A stretch of DNA of 64,000 nucleotides from Lentzea waywayandensis (GTDB lineage: Bacteria > Actinomycetota > Actinomycetes > Mycobacteriales > Pseudonocardiaceae): contig NZ_FOYL01000008.1 in assembly GCF_900115955.1 (NCBI RefSeq), positions 248,001-312,000 on the forward strand. Direction: 5' to 3'. Shown here piece after piece: positions 55,767-63,498 of this stretch. Both the position numbers and the translations under genes were made by a program. The notes beneath the pieces were generated by a model. That model did no database searches. It worked only from the letters and a program-made list of their open reading frames with translations, and was not told the origin of the DNA. Numbering within the stretch: the stretch's first letter is position 1; each line of letters begins with the position of its first letter.

Positions 55767-57533
55767 ATGACCGCGTCCCGCCGTTCCTTCCTGCTCGGCA
55801 CCGGTGCCACCGCCGCCGCTGCCGCCCTGGTCACGCCTGGTTCCGCCGGTGCTGACAACGTTGTCGGGTACGGCCGTCCCGACCCGGAGGCGCGGCGGTT
55901 CACGCTCGCCGTGATCCCGGACACGCAGTACATGTTCGACCTCGACCGCGGCGACTCGGCGCCGTTGAAGGCCACGCTCCAGTACCTGATCGACCACCGG
56001 AAGTCCGAGAACATCGTCTTCATCAGCCACCTGGGCGACCTCGTCGAGAACGCCCGCGCCAGCGAGATCGACGACATCAGCGCGCGGTTCGAGGTGCTCG
56101 ACCGCCGCCGGATCGGGTACAGCGTGCTCGCGGGCAACCACGACGTGCCGGACTCGCGGCTGGACGACCAGCGCGGCCGCACGCCGTACCTGGACAAGTT
56201 CGGGCCGCAGCGGTTCCGCACCTCGCCGACGTTCCGCGGGGCGAGCGCCGACGGCTACAACTCGTTCCACGTGTTCCGCGCGGGCGGCAAGGAATGGCTG
56301 GTCCTCGCGCTGGACTGGCGCATGTCCGCCAAGGGTTTCGAGTGGGCCCGCTCGGTGCTGTCGAAGCACTCCAGGCTTCCCGTCATCCTCACCACCCACG
56401 AGCTGGTCCACGACGGCGGTGACGGCTTGGCCGCCATGTCCGACTACGGGCGCCGGCTCTGGGACGAGCTGATCAAGGACAACGACCAGATCTTCCTGAC
56501 GCTGAACGGGCACTTCTGGCCGCCGGCGCGGGCGACGCTGCGCAACACCGCCGGCAACGACGTGCACGTGCACATCACGAACTACCAGGACCGCTACTAC
56601 GGCGGCGGCGCGATGATCCGGCTCTACCACTTCGACCTGGACCGGCGGGTGGTCGACGTCCGCACGCTGTCGCCGTGGCTGCTCGGCAAGAGGTCGCTCA
56701 ACCCGTTGGAACGCAAGGAGACCGAGCTGACCGGTCCGGCCGACCGGTTCAGCGTGCCGATCGACTTCGAGCAGCGGTTCGCCCGCTTCGACCCGCCGGT
56801 GCTGCCTCCCGCGCAGCCGGTCAAGGACGTGCTGGTGCGCGGCACCGTCGCGTACTGGCGGCTCGGTGAGGGGCTCAAGGACCTGTCGGGCAACGGGAAC
56901 GACCTCAGGCAGACCGGCTCGCTGACGGCCTCGGACGATCACCACCGGTTCGCGCCGTCACACCGTTCGCTGTACTTCGGGAAGACCGGCTACCTGTCCA
57001 CTGTGGATTCCGCGCCGGTGAACCGCGAGACGTTCGAACGCGGGTACACGATCGAGCTGTTCCTCAAGCTCCCCGCGGGCTTCGACCACCCGTGGTGCGG
57101 CCTGTTCACCAAGCTCGCGCCCGGTTCGGCGGCCGGCAGGACCGGGGACGACCCGAGCGAGCCGATCGCCACGCTGAACGTCGCCGGCGGCGGTTCGCTC
57201 CAGTGGGCGGTGTTCCCGCGCAACCTGCCGGGCATCTCCACCAACTGGGGTCACGAGATGGACTACGAGACGTGGTGGCACGTCGCCGTGGTCAACGACG
57301 GCGTGCACACCACGATGTACGTCGACGGATCTCCCTTGCTGCGCAACCCGTCCACGCCCGCGCGCGGCATCTCGACCGCCGGTGACCCGTGGCTCGTCGG
57401 CGCCTACGCGTACGACAAGATCGTCGAGAAGTCGTTGTACGGCTGGATCGGCGACATGCGGATCGCGAACCGGCCGCTCGACCGTTCCGAGTTCATGCGG
57501 TCGAAGGCAGCCCGAACCTCGGGAACAGACTGA
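55767..57533 (+). CDS. Tat-exported metallophosphoesterase with LamG/concanavalin-like domain
   Basis: A 588-residue protein. A twin-arginine leader (TASRRSFLLGTGATAAAAALV) is followed by a calcineurin-type phosphoesterase: LAVIPDTQYMF (D-x-Q variant of DxH), FISHLGDLVENA (GDxV), VLAGNHDVPDS (GNHD), LTTHELVHDG and LNGHFWPPAR. A C-terminal LamG-like beta-sandwich (about 365-580) has TVAYWRLGEGLKDLSGNGNDL and WWHVAVVNDGVHTTMYVDGSPL. It probably hydrolyses a phosphate ester at the cell surface. ATG 55767 is seven bases after TACGCT, a leaderless pattern. The end overlaps the sigma factor gene by 41 bases. Confidence 0.87.
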   Translation: MTASRRSFLLGTGATAAAAALVTPGSAGADNVVGYGRPDPEARRFTLAVIPDTQYMFDLDRGDSAPLKATLQYLIDHRKSENIVFISHLGDLVENARASEIDDISARFEVLDRRRIGYSVLAGNHDVPDSRLDDQRGRTPYLDKFGPQRFRTSPTFRGASADGYNSFHVFRAGGKEWLVLALDWRMSAKGFEWARSVLSKHSRLPVILTTHELVHDGGDGLAAMSDYGRRLWDELIKDNDQIFLTLNGHFWPPARATLRNTAGNDVHVHITNYQDRYYGGGAMIRLYHFDLDRRVVDVRTLSPWLLGKRSLNPLERKETELTGPADRFSVPIDFEQRFARFDPPVLPPAQPVKDVLVRGTVAYWRLGEGLKDLSGNGNDLRQTGSLTASDDHHRFAPSHRSLYFGKTGYLSTVDSAPVNRETFERGYTIELFLKLPAGFDHPWCGLFTKLAPGSAAGRTGDDPSEPIATLNVAGGGSLQWAVFPRNLPGISTNWGHEMDYETWWHVAVVNDGVHTTMYVDGSPLLRNPSTPARGISTAGDPWLVGAYAYDKIVEKSLYGWIGDMRIANRPLDRSEFMRSKAARTSGTD

Positions 57534-58413
57534 GGTCGAAGAACGACGAGACGCGCGTGATCCGGTCGTTCCGCACTTCCAGCGTCTGGAGGTTGAACGG
57601 CCGGAACACGCCGTCGTCGGCTCGCAGGTAGAGGCCGAAAGCAGGCTGGCCGTTGGCCTCGGTGGCGATCATCCTGGCGCCGTGCGGGACCGCCGGGCAC
57701 TGGTTCGTGAGGTGCCACGCGACCATGTCCGGGCCTAGGTAGAACTGAGGGAACGGCGGCATCTCCCAGATGACGTCCTCGGCGAACATGCCGATGATCG
57801 CCGGGATGTCCTTGGCCTCGAAGGCTTTCACCCACCGGTCGAGCAACGGCTTCGCGTCCGCGGGCTCGACGACCTCGTCCTCGGTGAGGTCCTTGAGTTG
57901 CGCGTGCGCCCGTTGCAGAGCGCTGTTGACCGCCGCCACGGTCATGTCCAGCTCGTCGGCGGTCTCGGCGGCGCTGAGCTTGAGCACGTCGCGCAGGATC
58001 AGCACCGCGCGTTGCCTCGGCGGCAGGTGCTGCAGGGCCGCGACGAACGCCAGCCGGGTGGACGCGCGTTCGGTGACGATCGCGGCCGGATCGGTCGGGA
58101 ACGGCTCCAGCCACGGGATCTCGTGGTCCTGGGTGAGCGGGTCGTTCTCGGTGGCGCCCTGGGTGCCGAGCCCGAACGGCAGCGGGCGTCTCGTCCGGCC
58201 GTCGAGCGCGGTGAGGCAGGCGTTCGTCGCGATGCGGTACAGCCACGTGCGCACCGACGAGCGGCCCTCGAACTGGCCGTACGCCTTCCACGCGCGCAGG
58301 TACGTCTCCTGCACCAGGTCCTCGGCGTCGTGCAGCGAGCCGAGCATCCGGTAGCAGTGCGCGAGAAGCTCCCGTCTGAACGGGTCCGCGGCGGTCGCGA
58401 AGTCCACTGTCAC
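57493..58413 (-). CDS. ECF sigma factor with C-terminal SnoaL-like domain
   Basis: A 306-residue sigma factor. Region 2 is ELLAHCYRMLGSLHDAEDLVQETYLRAWKAYGQFEGRSSVRTWLYRIATNACL, and region 4 is ALQHLPPRQRAVLILRDVLKLSAAETADELDMTVAAVNSALQRAHAQL. The C-terminal SnoaL-like domain (about 190-300, DRWVKAFEAKDIPAIIGMFAEDVIWEMPP) is a built-in regulatory fold, as in ECF groups with SnoaL extensions such as SigG/SigJ types. No anti-sigma gene is adjacent. It is coupled to the upstream WYL regulator (GTGA). Confidence 0.93.
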   Translation of the reverse strand: MTVDFATAADPFRRELLAHCYRMLGSLHDAEDLVQETYLRAWKAYGQFEGRSSVRTWLYRIATNACLTALDGRTRRPLPFGLGTQGATENDPLTQDHEIPWLEPFPTDPAAIVTERASTRLAFVAALQHLPPRQRAVLILRDVLKLSAAETADELDMTVAAVNSALQRAHAQLKDLTEDEVVEPADAKPLLDRWVKAFEAKDIPAIIGMFAEDVIWEMPPFPQFYLGPDMVAWHLTNQCPAVPHGARMIATEANGQPAFGLYLRADDGVFRPFNLQTLEVRNDRITRVSSFFDLSLFPRFGLPSTA

Positions 58414-59372
58414 CCCTGCACCCTAACCGCGTTCTGCATCCTGCCGATGAGCGTTTCGATGTAGTTCCTGAGCTCCACCGGTTCGTGCACGTCGAACTCG
58501 AAGCCGAGGAACAGCAGGTGGAACACGATCCGTTCGAGCGCGTCGGCGCCCGTGCGCATCAGACAGGAGTTCTCGTCGATCGGCTCCAGCGCCGCGGACA
58601 TCGGCGTGGTGCGTTCCGCGACGGTCCGCAGTGGCGCGTGGATCGTGAGCACCGCCTGGTAGGTGTAGGCGTTGGACGCGACCTGCCGGGAGACGAAGTC
58701 GCCCAGGGACTCGGCCGGCGGCGTGCGGGGCGAGAAGCGTGCGGCGAGCGTCGGTTCCTCGGCGATGCGGTCCACTCGGAACGTTCGCCAGTCCTCTTTG
58801 GACACGTCCCAGGCGACCAGGTACCAGCGGCGCCCGGTGTGCACGAGCCCCTGCGGTTCGATCAGCCGCTTCGACGGCTCGCCTTGCGTTGGGGCGTAGG
58901 TGAACCGCAGCTGCTGGCGGTCGCGGCAGGCGGCGGCGATGATCGTGAGCGTCTCCGCGTCGACGGTCGGGCCCGCCGCGATCAGGGGAGTGGTGTGCGC
59001 CTGGAGCGCCTGCACCCGCCTGCGCAACCTCGTGGGCAGCACCTGTTCGAGCTTGGTGAGAGCGCGGATCGACGTCTCCTCGATGCCCGCGACCGAGCCG
59101 TTGGCCGCCGTCCTGAGACCGACCGCGACGGCGACCGCCTCGTCGTCGTCGAGCAGCAGCGGAGGGAGTTCCGCGCCTGCGCCGAGCTGGTACCCGCCGG
59201 CCGCGCCGGGCAGCGACGTGACGGGATAACCGAGGCTGCGCAACTTGTCCACGTCCCGGCGAATCGTGCGCACGTCGACGTTGAGCCGCCCCGCGAGTTC
59301 CGGGCCCGTCCAGTCACGCCGCACCTGCAACAGGGACAGGAGCTTCAGCAGTCGTGCGGACGTCTCCAGCAT
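58410..59372 (-). CDS. WYL-domain transcriptional regulator
   Basis: A 320-residue regulator. The N-terminal HTH_11 is ARLLKLLSLLQVRRDWTGPELAGRLNVDVRTIRRDVDKLRSLGYPV, then GGYQLGAGAELPPLLLDDDEAVAVAVGL. The WYL domain is TFRVDRI-containing LRFTYAPTQGEPSKRLIEPQGLVHTGRRWYLVAWD. ATG 59372 is seven bases after TAGACT on the minus strand (leaderless pattern); further upstream ATGs exist but would place that box inside the gene. It drives a two-gene unit with the sigma factor. Confidence 0.9.
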   Translation of the reverse strand: MLETSARLLKLLSLLQVRRDWTGPELAGRLNVDVRTIRRDVDKLRSLGYPVTSLPGAAGGYQLGAGAELPPLLLDDDEAVAVAVGLRTAANGSVAGIEETSIRALTKLEQVLPTRLRRRVQALQAHTTPLIAAGPTVDAETLTIIAAACRDRQQLRFTYAPTQGEPSKRLIEPQGLVHTGRRWYLVAWDVSKEDWRTFRVDRIAEEPTLAARFSPRTPPAESLGDFVSRQVASNAYTYQAVLTIHAPLRTVAERTTPMSAALEPIDENSCLMRTGADALERIVFHLLFLGFEFDVHEPVELRNYIETLIGRMQNAVRVQG

Positions 59373-59429
59373 GTGACGGAGTCTAGGTTCCATTGCGGAC
59401 AACGGCCTGTGCTGGTTAGGGTTGCCGGC

Positions 59430-59486
59430 ATGACTGCCGGGTCGGCCTCGTGCCGTGAGCGGAACGGTTGCCCGGCCCTGACTTGA
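59430..59486 (+). CDS. Possible 18-residue leaderless leader peptide
   Basis: ATG 59430 stands seven bases after TAGGGT (59417-59422). The peptide is MTAGSASCRERNGCPALT, with two cysteines in a C-x-x-x-x-x-C-P pattern. Its stop codon lies inside the left arm/loop of a hairpin (59474-59494). It precedes the S1-protein gene. This arrangement resembles a translation-responsive leader, but chance is possible. Confidence 0.4.
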   Translation: MTAGSASCRERNGCPALT

Positions 59487-59494
59487 TCAGGGCC
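59474..59494 (+). promoter_or_regulatory. Hairpin overlapping the end of the possible leader peptide
   Basis: GGCCCTGA (59474-59481) pairs perfectly with TCAGGGCC (59487-59494) around a 5-base loop. The TGA stop of the 18-residue frame is within the loop region. It could act as an attenuator. Confidence 0.5.
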
Positions 59495-59555
59495 CCTCCA
59501 TCCCCGCGCCTATCCGTTGTCCGGGATACGCGCATGGGAGAGGAGGTGATGCGCA

Positions 59556-59747
59556 ATGCTTCCCAACGTTGGTGATGTCTTTTCGGGGAAGGTCGTCTCG
59601 ACCGTTCCCTTCGGTTCGTTCATCGAGCACCCCGCCGGTGCACACGGGCTCCTGCACGGCCGGCAGGCCGAGGTCGGTGCTTCGGTGCAGGTGAAGGTGC
59701 TCGCGGTGGACGCCGAGCAGCAGCGGTTCAGCCTGGAGCTGGCGTGA
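59556..59747 (+). CDS. Stand-alone S1 RNA-binding domain protein
   Basis: A 63-residue protein that is essentially one S1 domain: LPNVGDVFSGKVVSTVPFGSFIEHPAGAHGLLHG, then VGASVQVKVLAVDAEQQRFSLEL. V-G-x-x-x-x-G-x-V and the F-G-S/A-F-I/V RNP-like strand are the S1 pattern, and the length covers the five-strand OB-fold. Probable RNA binding; cellular role unknown. A very strong GAGAGGAGGTGA precedes the ATG (spacing about 9), suggesting high expression. A hairpin follows. Confidence 0.87.
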   Translation: MLPNVGDVFSGKVVSTVPFGSFIEHPAGAHGLLHGRQAEVGASVQVKVLAVDAEQQRFSLELA

Positions 59748-59755
59748 GTTGATCA

Positions 59756-59780
59756 CCCGGGCAGAGGCGCCCTGCCCGGG
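59756..59780 (+). terminator. S1-protein terminator hairpin
   Basis: CCCGGGCAG (59756-59764) pairs with 59772-59780 around a 7-base loop and is followed by CTTTCTC, eight bases after the S1 gene stop. It also faces the end of the convergent coiled-coil gene. Confidence 0.78.
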
Positions 59781-59785
59781 CTTTC

Positions 59786-60643
59786 TCACGGTTTCCGGTA
59801 GTCCGCGCACTCGCCGGTCAGACGGTCGTGCAGGGTTTTGCGGTGCCCTTCCTCGGAGGGCGCCGGCCCCAGCGCGTCCGCCGGGCTCGTGACGCCGTGC
59901 AGCAGCCGGTACAACACGACATCCGTTGCGGTGTAAAGCCAATCGTCCGCCTTGCCGGGCGGTGCGGCCGGTCCGAGCATGTTCTCGAACCACGCCGGGA
60001 ACAGCAGATCACGCGCGACCGCGTCCTCGATGCGGGCGCGGATGAGTCGTCTCGTCCGCGCGATGGCCTCGTTACCGGCCGACTTGGCAACGGTGTCCTT
60101 GGCGTACGTGTCGTCGTCCGGTGCTTCGGGGCGTTCCTGGGCCGTGACGGCTTGCCACTGCTTGTAGTTCTTGCGCCACAAGGCTTCCGCGTTGGGCGGG
60201 AGATGCGTCAGCGCCTCGGCCGCGTCGATCGCCTCCAGTGCCTTGCGGTCGTACTCGGCGATGGCCTTGCGGGTGTCCTTGGCTTCCTGCGGCGTGAAAG
60301 TCCTGCGCGCGTAGGCTTCCTGGCCTGCCAGGATCTTCGCGATGAGCGGCTCGGCCACCTCCGGCCAGTCGTCGAAGTCGGCCTTCTGGGTCTCACCTGC
60401 CCGGACTTTTCTGTTCAGCGCCACCAGGAGTCGTTCGAGCCGGTGGACGCTCTCCGCGAGCTCGGTGACGCGGTCGTCGGTCCTGGTGAGCTTGCGGGTG
60501 TTGTCCTTGAGCTGGTTCGTCTGGCTCAGCTGGTCGTGCGCCGCCTCGGTCTGGGCGTGGTCGATGCGGGTCTCGAGGGACTTCAGCTCTTTCTTGAGGC
60601 GCTCGATCTTGTCGTCCAGGGCCTTGACCGGGTCGATGTTCAC
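59786..60643 (-). CDS. Coiled-coil protein of unknown function in SLOG operon
   Basis: A 285-residue soluble protein. The N-terminal 100 residues are a heptad-rich coiled coil (DDKIERLKKELKSLETRIDHAQTEAAHDQL; VTELAESVHRLERLLVALNRKV). The C-terminal half is helical with tryptophans (FDDWPEVAEPLIAKILAGQEAYARR; ALWRKNYKQWQAV; LLFPAWFENMLG; DDWLYTATDVVLYRLLHGV). No domain recognised. GTG 60643 overlaps the stop of the membrane-protein gene (GTGA). It is the last gene of the probable operon and may be an adaptor or effector partner. Confidence 0.78.
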   Translation of the reverse strand: MNIDPVKALDDKIERLKKELKSLETRIDHAQTEAAHDQLSQTNQLKDNTRKLTRTDDRVTELAESVHRLERLLVALNRKVRAGETQKADFDDWPEVAEPLIAKILAGQEAYARRTFTPQEAKDTRKAIAEYDRKALEAIDAAEALTHLPPNAEALWRKNYKQWQAVTAQERPEAPDDDTYAKDTVAKSAGNEAIARTRRLIRARIEDAVARDLLFPAWFENMLGPAAPPGKADDWLYTATDVVLYRLLHGVTSPADALGPAPSEEGHRKTLHDRLTGECADYRKP

Positions 60644-61101
60644 CTGAGCGTCCTCCAGGCCCACCACGCGATGCCCGCCACCGTGACGAGTGCCGCCCAC
60701 CCGCTGGCCACCGGGGTCAGGAGAGTAGCCGCCAGCGCCGCGCAGATCGCCGTGGTCCTCGCCCTAGGCTCCCAGACGCCGCGGCCGGTGGGGTCCACCA
60801 GGACCGACGCGGCCGTCGCCACCGCCAGCAGGAGCGACAGCAGCGACCAGGCGTCGAACCAGCCCACGGCGACGACCAGGGCCGCCGCCGTGGTGCCGGC
60901 GGCGATCGCGCGGTTCGGGACCGTCAGCCTGGCCGCCTCCACGTCCTTGCGGGCCGCCATCACGGCGTCGACCTCGGCGTTCGTGGTGGTGAGGAGGGTC
61001 TGGAAGTCGGGGCTGCCGGGGCCTGCGGCTTTCAGGGCTCGTAAGGCTGTTCGCAGGGACTGCTGGCGGTCGGCCAGGCGGGCGAACGGATCGGCTGCCA
61101 T
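60640..61101 (-). CDS. Membrane protein of SLOG operon (SLATT-like in layout)
   Basis: A 153-residue protein. A helical N-terminal 65 residues (ARLADRQQSLRTALRALKAAG; LLTTTNAEVDAVMAARKDVEAARL) precedes two or two pairs of hydrophobic helices (AIAAGTTAAALVVAVGWFDAW-SLLSLLLAVATAASVLV; TTAICAALAATLLTPVASGW-AALVTVAGIAWWAW). The layout of soluble helices plus paired membrane helices near a SLOG gene recalls the SLATT 2TM effector family, but I see no sequence proof. It starts 104 bases after the SLOG gene stop. Confidence 0.75.
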   Translation of the reverse strand: MAADPFARLADRQQSLRTALRALKAAGPGSPDFQTLLTTTNAEVDAVMAARKDVEAARLTVPNRAIAAGTTAAALVVAVGWFDAWSLLSLLLAVATAASVLVDPTGRGVWEPRARTTAICAALAATLLTPVASGWAALVTVAGIAWWAWRTLR

Positions 61102-61132
61102 GCCCCGAAATCGTGATCAAGCCGGGTGGGCG

Positions 61133-61195
61133 CGGCTAGGCCTGTGGGGGGAGTTGGTCCGGTTGCCGACGAACTTCCCTCACTCGGCCTAGCCG
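61133..61195. repeat. Perfect 10-base inverted repeat between SLOG and membrane-protein genes
   Basis: CGGCTAGGCC (61133-61142) and its exact complement (61186-61195) are 43 bases apart in the 104-base gap. It could form an RNA stem in the operon message or be an operator for an internal promoter. Confidence 0.55.
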
Positions 61196-61205
61196 TCTCG
61201 GTTCG

Positions 61206-61682
61206 TCACGACCTTCTGCGGGCCTCCTCGGGCCACACGACCTCGATCGGCACCCCGGACGCACGCGCCTGCTCCACCACGTCCGCCGTGCCGCCCTTCC
61301 CCTGGGCCGGCACGCCGTCCCACACCGCCACGAGCACCTCGACCGAGGCGAGCATGCGCTCGTTGGCCGCCACGTAGGCCAGGCGTCCGCTCGACATGAG
61401 CGGGAGGACGCTGACCACCGTGGCGGCGGCGCGCAGTTCGTCGTAGTCGGCCACCTGGTGCGGCTTCAGGCGGTCGCGGTAGTCCAGGGCCGGGAGGACG
61501 ACCTCCACCTGGCCACCGAGCGCCAGGACGGCGCGGGCGAACACCTGGTCGGCGCCGGGGGCCAGGCAGGTCACGCCCACCAGGTCACCGCCCAGCCGCG
61601 TCAGGGCCTCCGTGATGGCGGCCTGGACGGCGGGGACGCACTCGGGGACCAGGTTGCTGTGGCCGGTGATGCCTACGCGCAT
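61206..61682 (-). CDS. SLOG-superfamily Rossmannoid protein
   Basis: A 158-residue protein: MRVGITGHSNLVPECVPAVQ as the first strand and loop, then GVTCLAPGADQVFARAVLALGGQVEVVLPALDY and VLVAVWDGVPAQGKGGTADVV (a P-x-x-x-G-G-T-x-E/D-loop-like PxxGxGGT). This is the nucleotide-derivative-binding SLOG/LOG-like fold, whose members sense or process nucleotide-sugar signals in bacterial conflict systems. ATG 61682 shares one base with the stop of the upstream regulator (TGATG). Its ligand is unknown. Confidence 0.75.
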   Translation of the reverse strand: MRVGITGHSNLVPECVPAVQAAITEALTRLGGDLVGVTCLAPGADQVFARAVLALGGQVEVVLPALDYRDRLKPHQVADYDELRAAATVVSVLPLMSSGRLAYVAANERMLASVEVLVAVWDGVPAQGKGGTADVVEQARASGVPIEVVWPEEARRRS

Positions 61683-63244
61683 CAAGCGGTCCGGATCGCT
61701 CTGATCGCGTCCCTGGTGTCCTGCACGGCGGGGATGTGGCGGTGCCGTGCCGCTTCCTTGGCGAAGTCCTCGAGCTTGCGCAGGACTCTGCCCGAGGAGA
61801 GCTTCGCCGCTGTCGGCAGGACCTCGTTGATCAACCCGCACGCTGCCTCCGGGTCTCCCGCGACCATTTTGGTGCGCGCCAGTCCGATCACGTCGAAGGC
61901 GCGGTTGCGCACTTTCGACGGGTCTCGCAGTTCCAGGGCGCGCCGGATGTGTTGTTCGGCGAACACGGCCTGGGTCGGATCGTGCATGGCGAGGTCGCGG
62001 CAGCGGGCGCCGATGACGCCCTCCAGCTCGGCCTCGTCGAAGCTGTGCAGGTAGCGCGGTTCACCGTCCGCGTCGCGTTGCGCGAAGCTGTCCTGCGCCA
62101 TGCCCACGGCCTGGTGGAACTCGCGGGTCTTGCCCATCTGGGCGTAGGCCCAGGCCTCGCGGGTGAGCAGGAGGGCCTTGAGGGTCGGCGTGCCTGTCCG
62201 ACGGGTGCCGTACTGGCCCAGTTGGACGAGCTCCAAGCCGTCCTCCGGGCGGCCCAGGTCGAACATCTGCCGCGCCATCGCGGCCAGGCACAGGGCCGCG
62301 AAGCCGTCGTTGTGGCCGGCCTTGGCCATCCGGACGGCCAGCACGTAGTAGCGCTGGGCCGCGTTGTGCAGGCCCGCGTCGAACGACATGCTCGCGGCCA
62401 CCTTCGACAGTTCGGCGCCGATGAAGAACGCGCGTTCCGTCGTCGGGCCGGAAGGTGCCCGGCCCAGGCGTTCGGCCAGCTCGTCGAGCTGCCCCAGGAC
62501 CGCCTTGCGGGCCAGTCCGTAACCGCCGCGGCCTCCCCAGCCGCGCAGGCCGTCGGCCACGCGTTGCAACGCGAAGAGCTCCTCCTCGCTGATCGCCGAG
62601 TGCGACGACCACTTCGACAGGTTCTGCAGGGGGTGCAACCACCGCTGCAGCGGTTCGACCAGTGCTGACCCCACCGTCACCGCGGCGGCTCCGGTGAGCG
62701 CCGCTCGTCTGCTGATCGCCAAGTCGCTCCTCGCCGTCTCCTCGACCGAACGGGCAATGCTCGTCGCCTCCCACGGGGCGGCGAGCACGTCTGGTGGGCC
62801 CGTGATGGGGGCGCCCACCTGAGCTGGGATGACGACTCGGTCGAACCACAGTCGTTCGCCCGGCACACCGAGCACTACCGCGAAATGGCGCAGCCGGTCG
62901 AGGCGGTCGATCTGGTTCTCGCCCGACTCGTAACGCGAGAGCTGCGCCTGGCTGATACCGAGCCACGCCGCCATGCGGTCCTGCGTGACCCTGCTCAGGT
63001 GCTGGGGGTGATGCCGGTACGCGGAGATCAGCGCACCCATGTCGCGGTCAACGCACGCTGCCGCGATCGCGGGGTGGTCCCAGAAGTCGTTGGGGACCTC
63101 AGGTGGTCCGTGCACGTCCGAACGAGCGTTGCGGCGGCACCGGTGACACAGCCGATCGGAGTTGTCTGCGGCGATGAACGCCCCGCACGGGCAAGCGCGT
63201 CTGGATTTGGGTCTCGCTGCATCCATCGGCCTCGCCCCCGTCAC
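61682..63244 (-). CDS. Zinc-ribbon XRE regulator with TPR-like repeats
   Basis: A protein of about 514-520 residues. A short N-terminal CPCGAFIAADNSDRLCHRCRR (two Cys pairs, zinc-ribbon-like) precedes an XRE domain (TQDRMAAWLGISQAQLSRYESGENQIDRLDRLRHFAVVLG), a single possible hydrophobic stretch (RRAALTGAAAVTVGSALV), and helical TPR-like repeats (AQRYYVLAVRMAKAGHNDGFAALCLAAMARQMFDLGRPEDGLELVQLGQ). GTG 63244 or ATG 63226 are both possible; a TACACT box lies upstream of the first. It is transcribed first in the SLOG operon and is the likely regulator. Confidence 0.88.
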   Translation of the reverse strand: MTGARPMDAARPKSRRACPCGAFIAADNSDRLCHRCRRNARSDVHGPPEVPNDFWDHPAIAAACVDRDMGALISAYRHHPQHLSRVTQDRMAAWLGISQAQLSRYESGENQIDRLDRLRHFAVVLGVPGERLWFDRVVIPAQVGAPITGPPDVLAAPWEATSIARSVEETARSDLAISRRAALTGAAAVTVGSALVEPLQRWLHPLQNLSKWSSHSAISEEELFALQRVADGLRGWGGRGGYGLARKAVLGQLDELAERLGRAPSGPTTERAFFIGAELSKVAASMSFDAGLHNAAQRYYVLAVRMAKAGHNDGFAALCLAAMARQMFDLGRPEDGLELVQLGQYGTRRTGTPTLKALLLTREAWAYAQMGKTREFHQAVGMAQDSFAQRDADGEPRYLHSFDEAELEGVIGARCRDLAMHDPTQAVFAEQHIRRALELRDPSKVRNRAFDVIGLARTKMVAGDPEAACGLINEVLPTAAKLSSGRVLRKLEDFAKEAARHRHIPAVQDTRDAIRAIRTA

Positions 63245-63498
63245 TGAGCGTTTTCCCAGTGTACGGACGTGTGATCGTCAGTCCATCCATCTCATGCATA
63301 AGACGTAATGGATTCGCGTGTCGCAGTCCTGGTGCCCCCGTGCGGCGGATGAGCTTCATACGTCCGCTGCATGAGGCTCATGCAGCGGACGAGTGGTGTT
63401 GGCGGGAAGTGAGAAGCACCCTGCACAACGTCAGGCTGCGGGTCGATCCCCGTGGCGTGGCCAGTGCCTGACCCACCCAACGGGGAGGACAACCGCCG
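63245..63498. promoter_or_regulatory. Divergent region upstream of the SLOG-operon regulator
   Basis: A 254-base gap holding the start regions of the regulator (minus) and the 63499 gene (plus). It includes a TACACT box at about 63258-63263 on the minus strand, a 31-base near-continuous palindrome at 63361-63391, and two further ATGAG/CTCAT words. No gene is evident. Confidence 0.55.
63361..63391. repeat. 31-base inverted repeat
   Basis: Arms CGTCCGCTGCATGAG (63361-63375) and the exact complement (63377-63391) share one central base. It lies in the divergent region between the XRE-TPR regulator and the 63499 gene and is either an operator or a cruciform/hairpin-forming element. Confidence 0.8.

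Noticed and set aside
54984..56945. 653-codon minus-strand frame covering the phosphoesterase antisense and TauE gene
   Set aside because: Only the final 239 codons (TauE) are real; the rest is antisense to the phosphoesterase.
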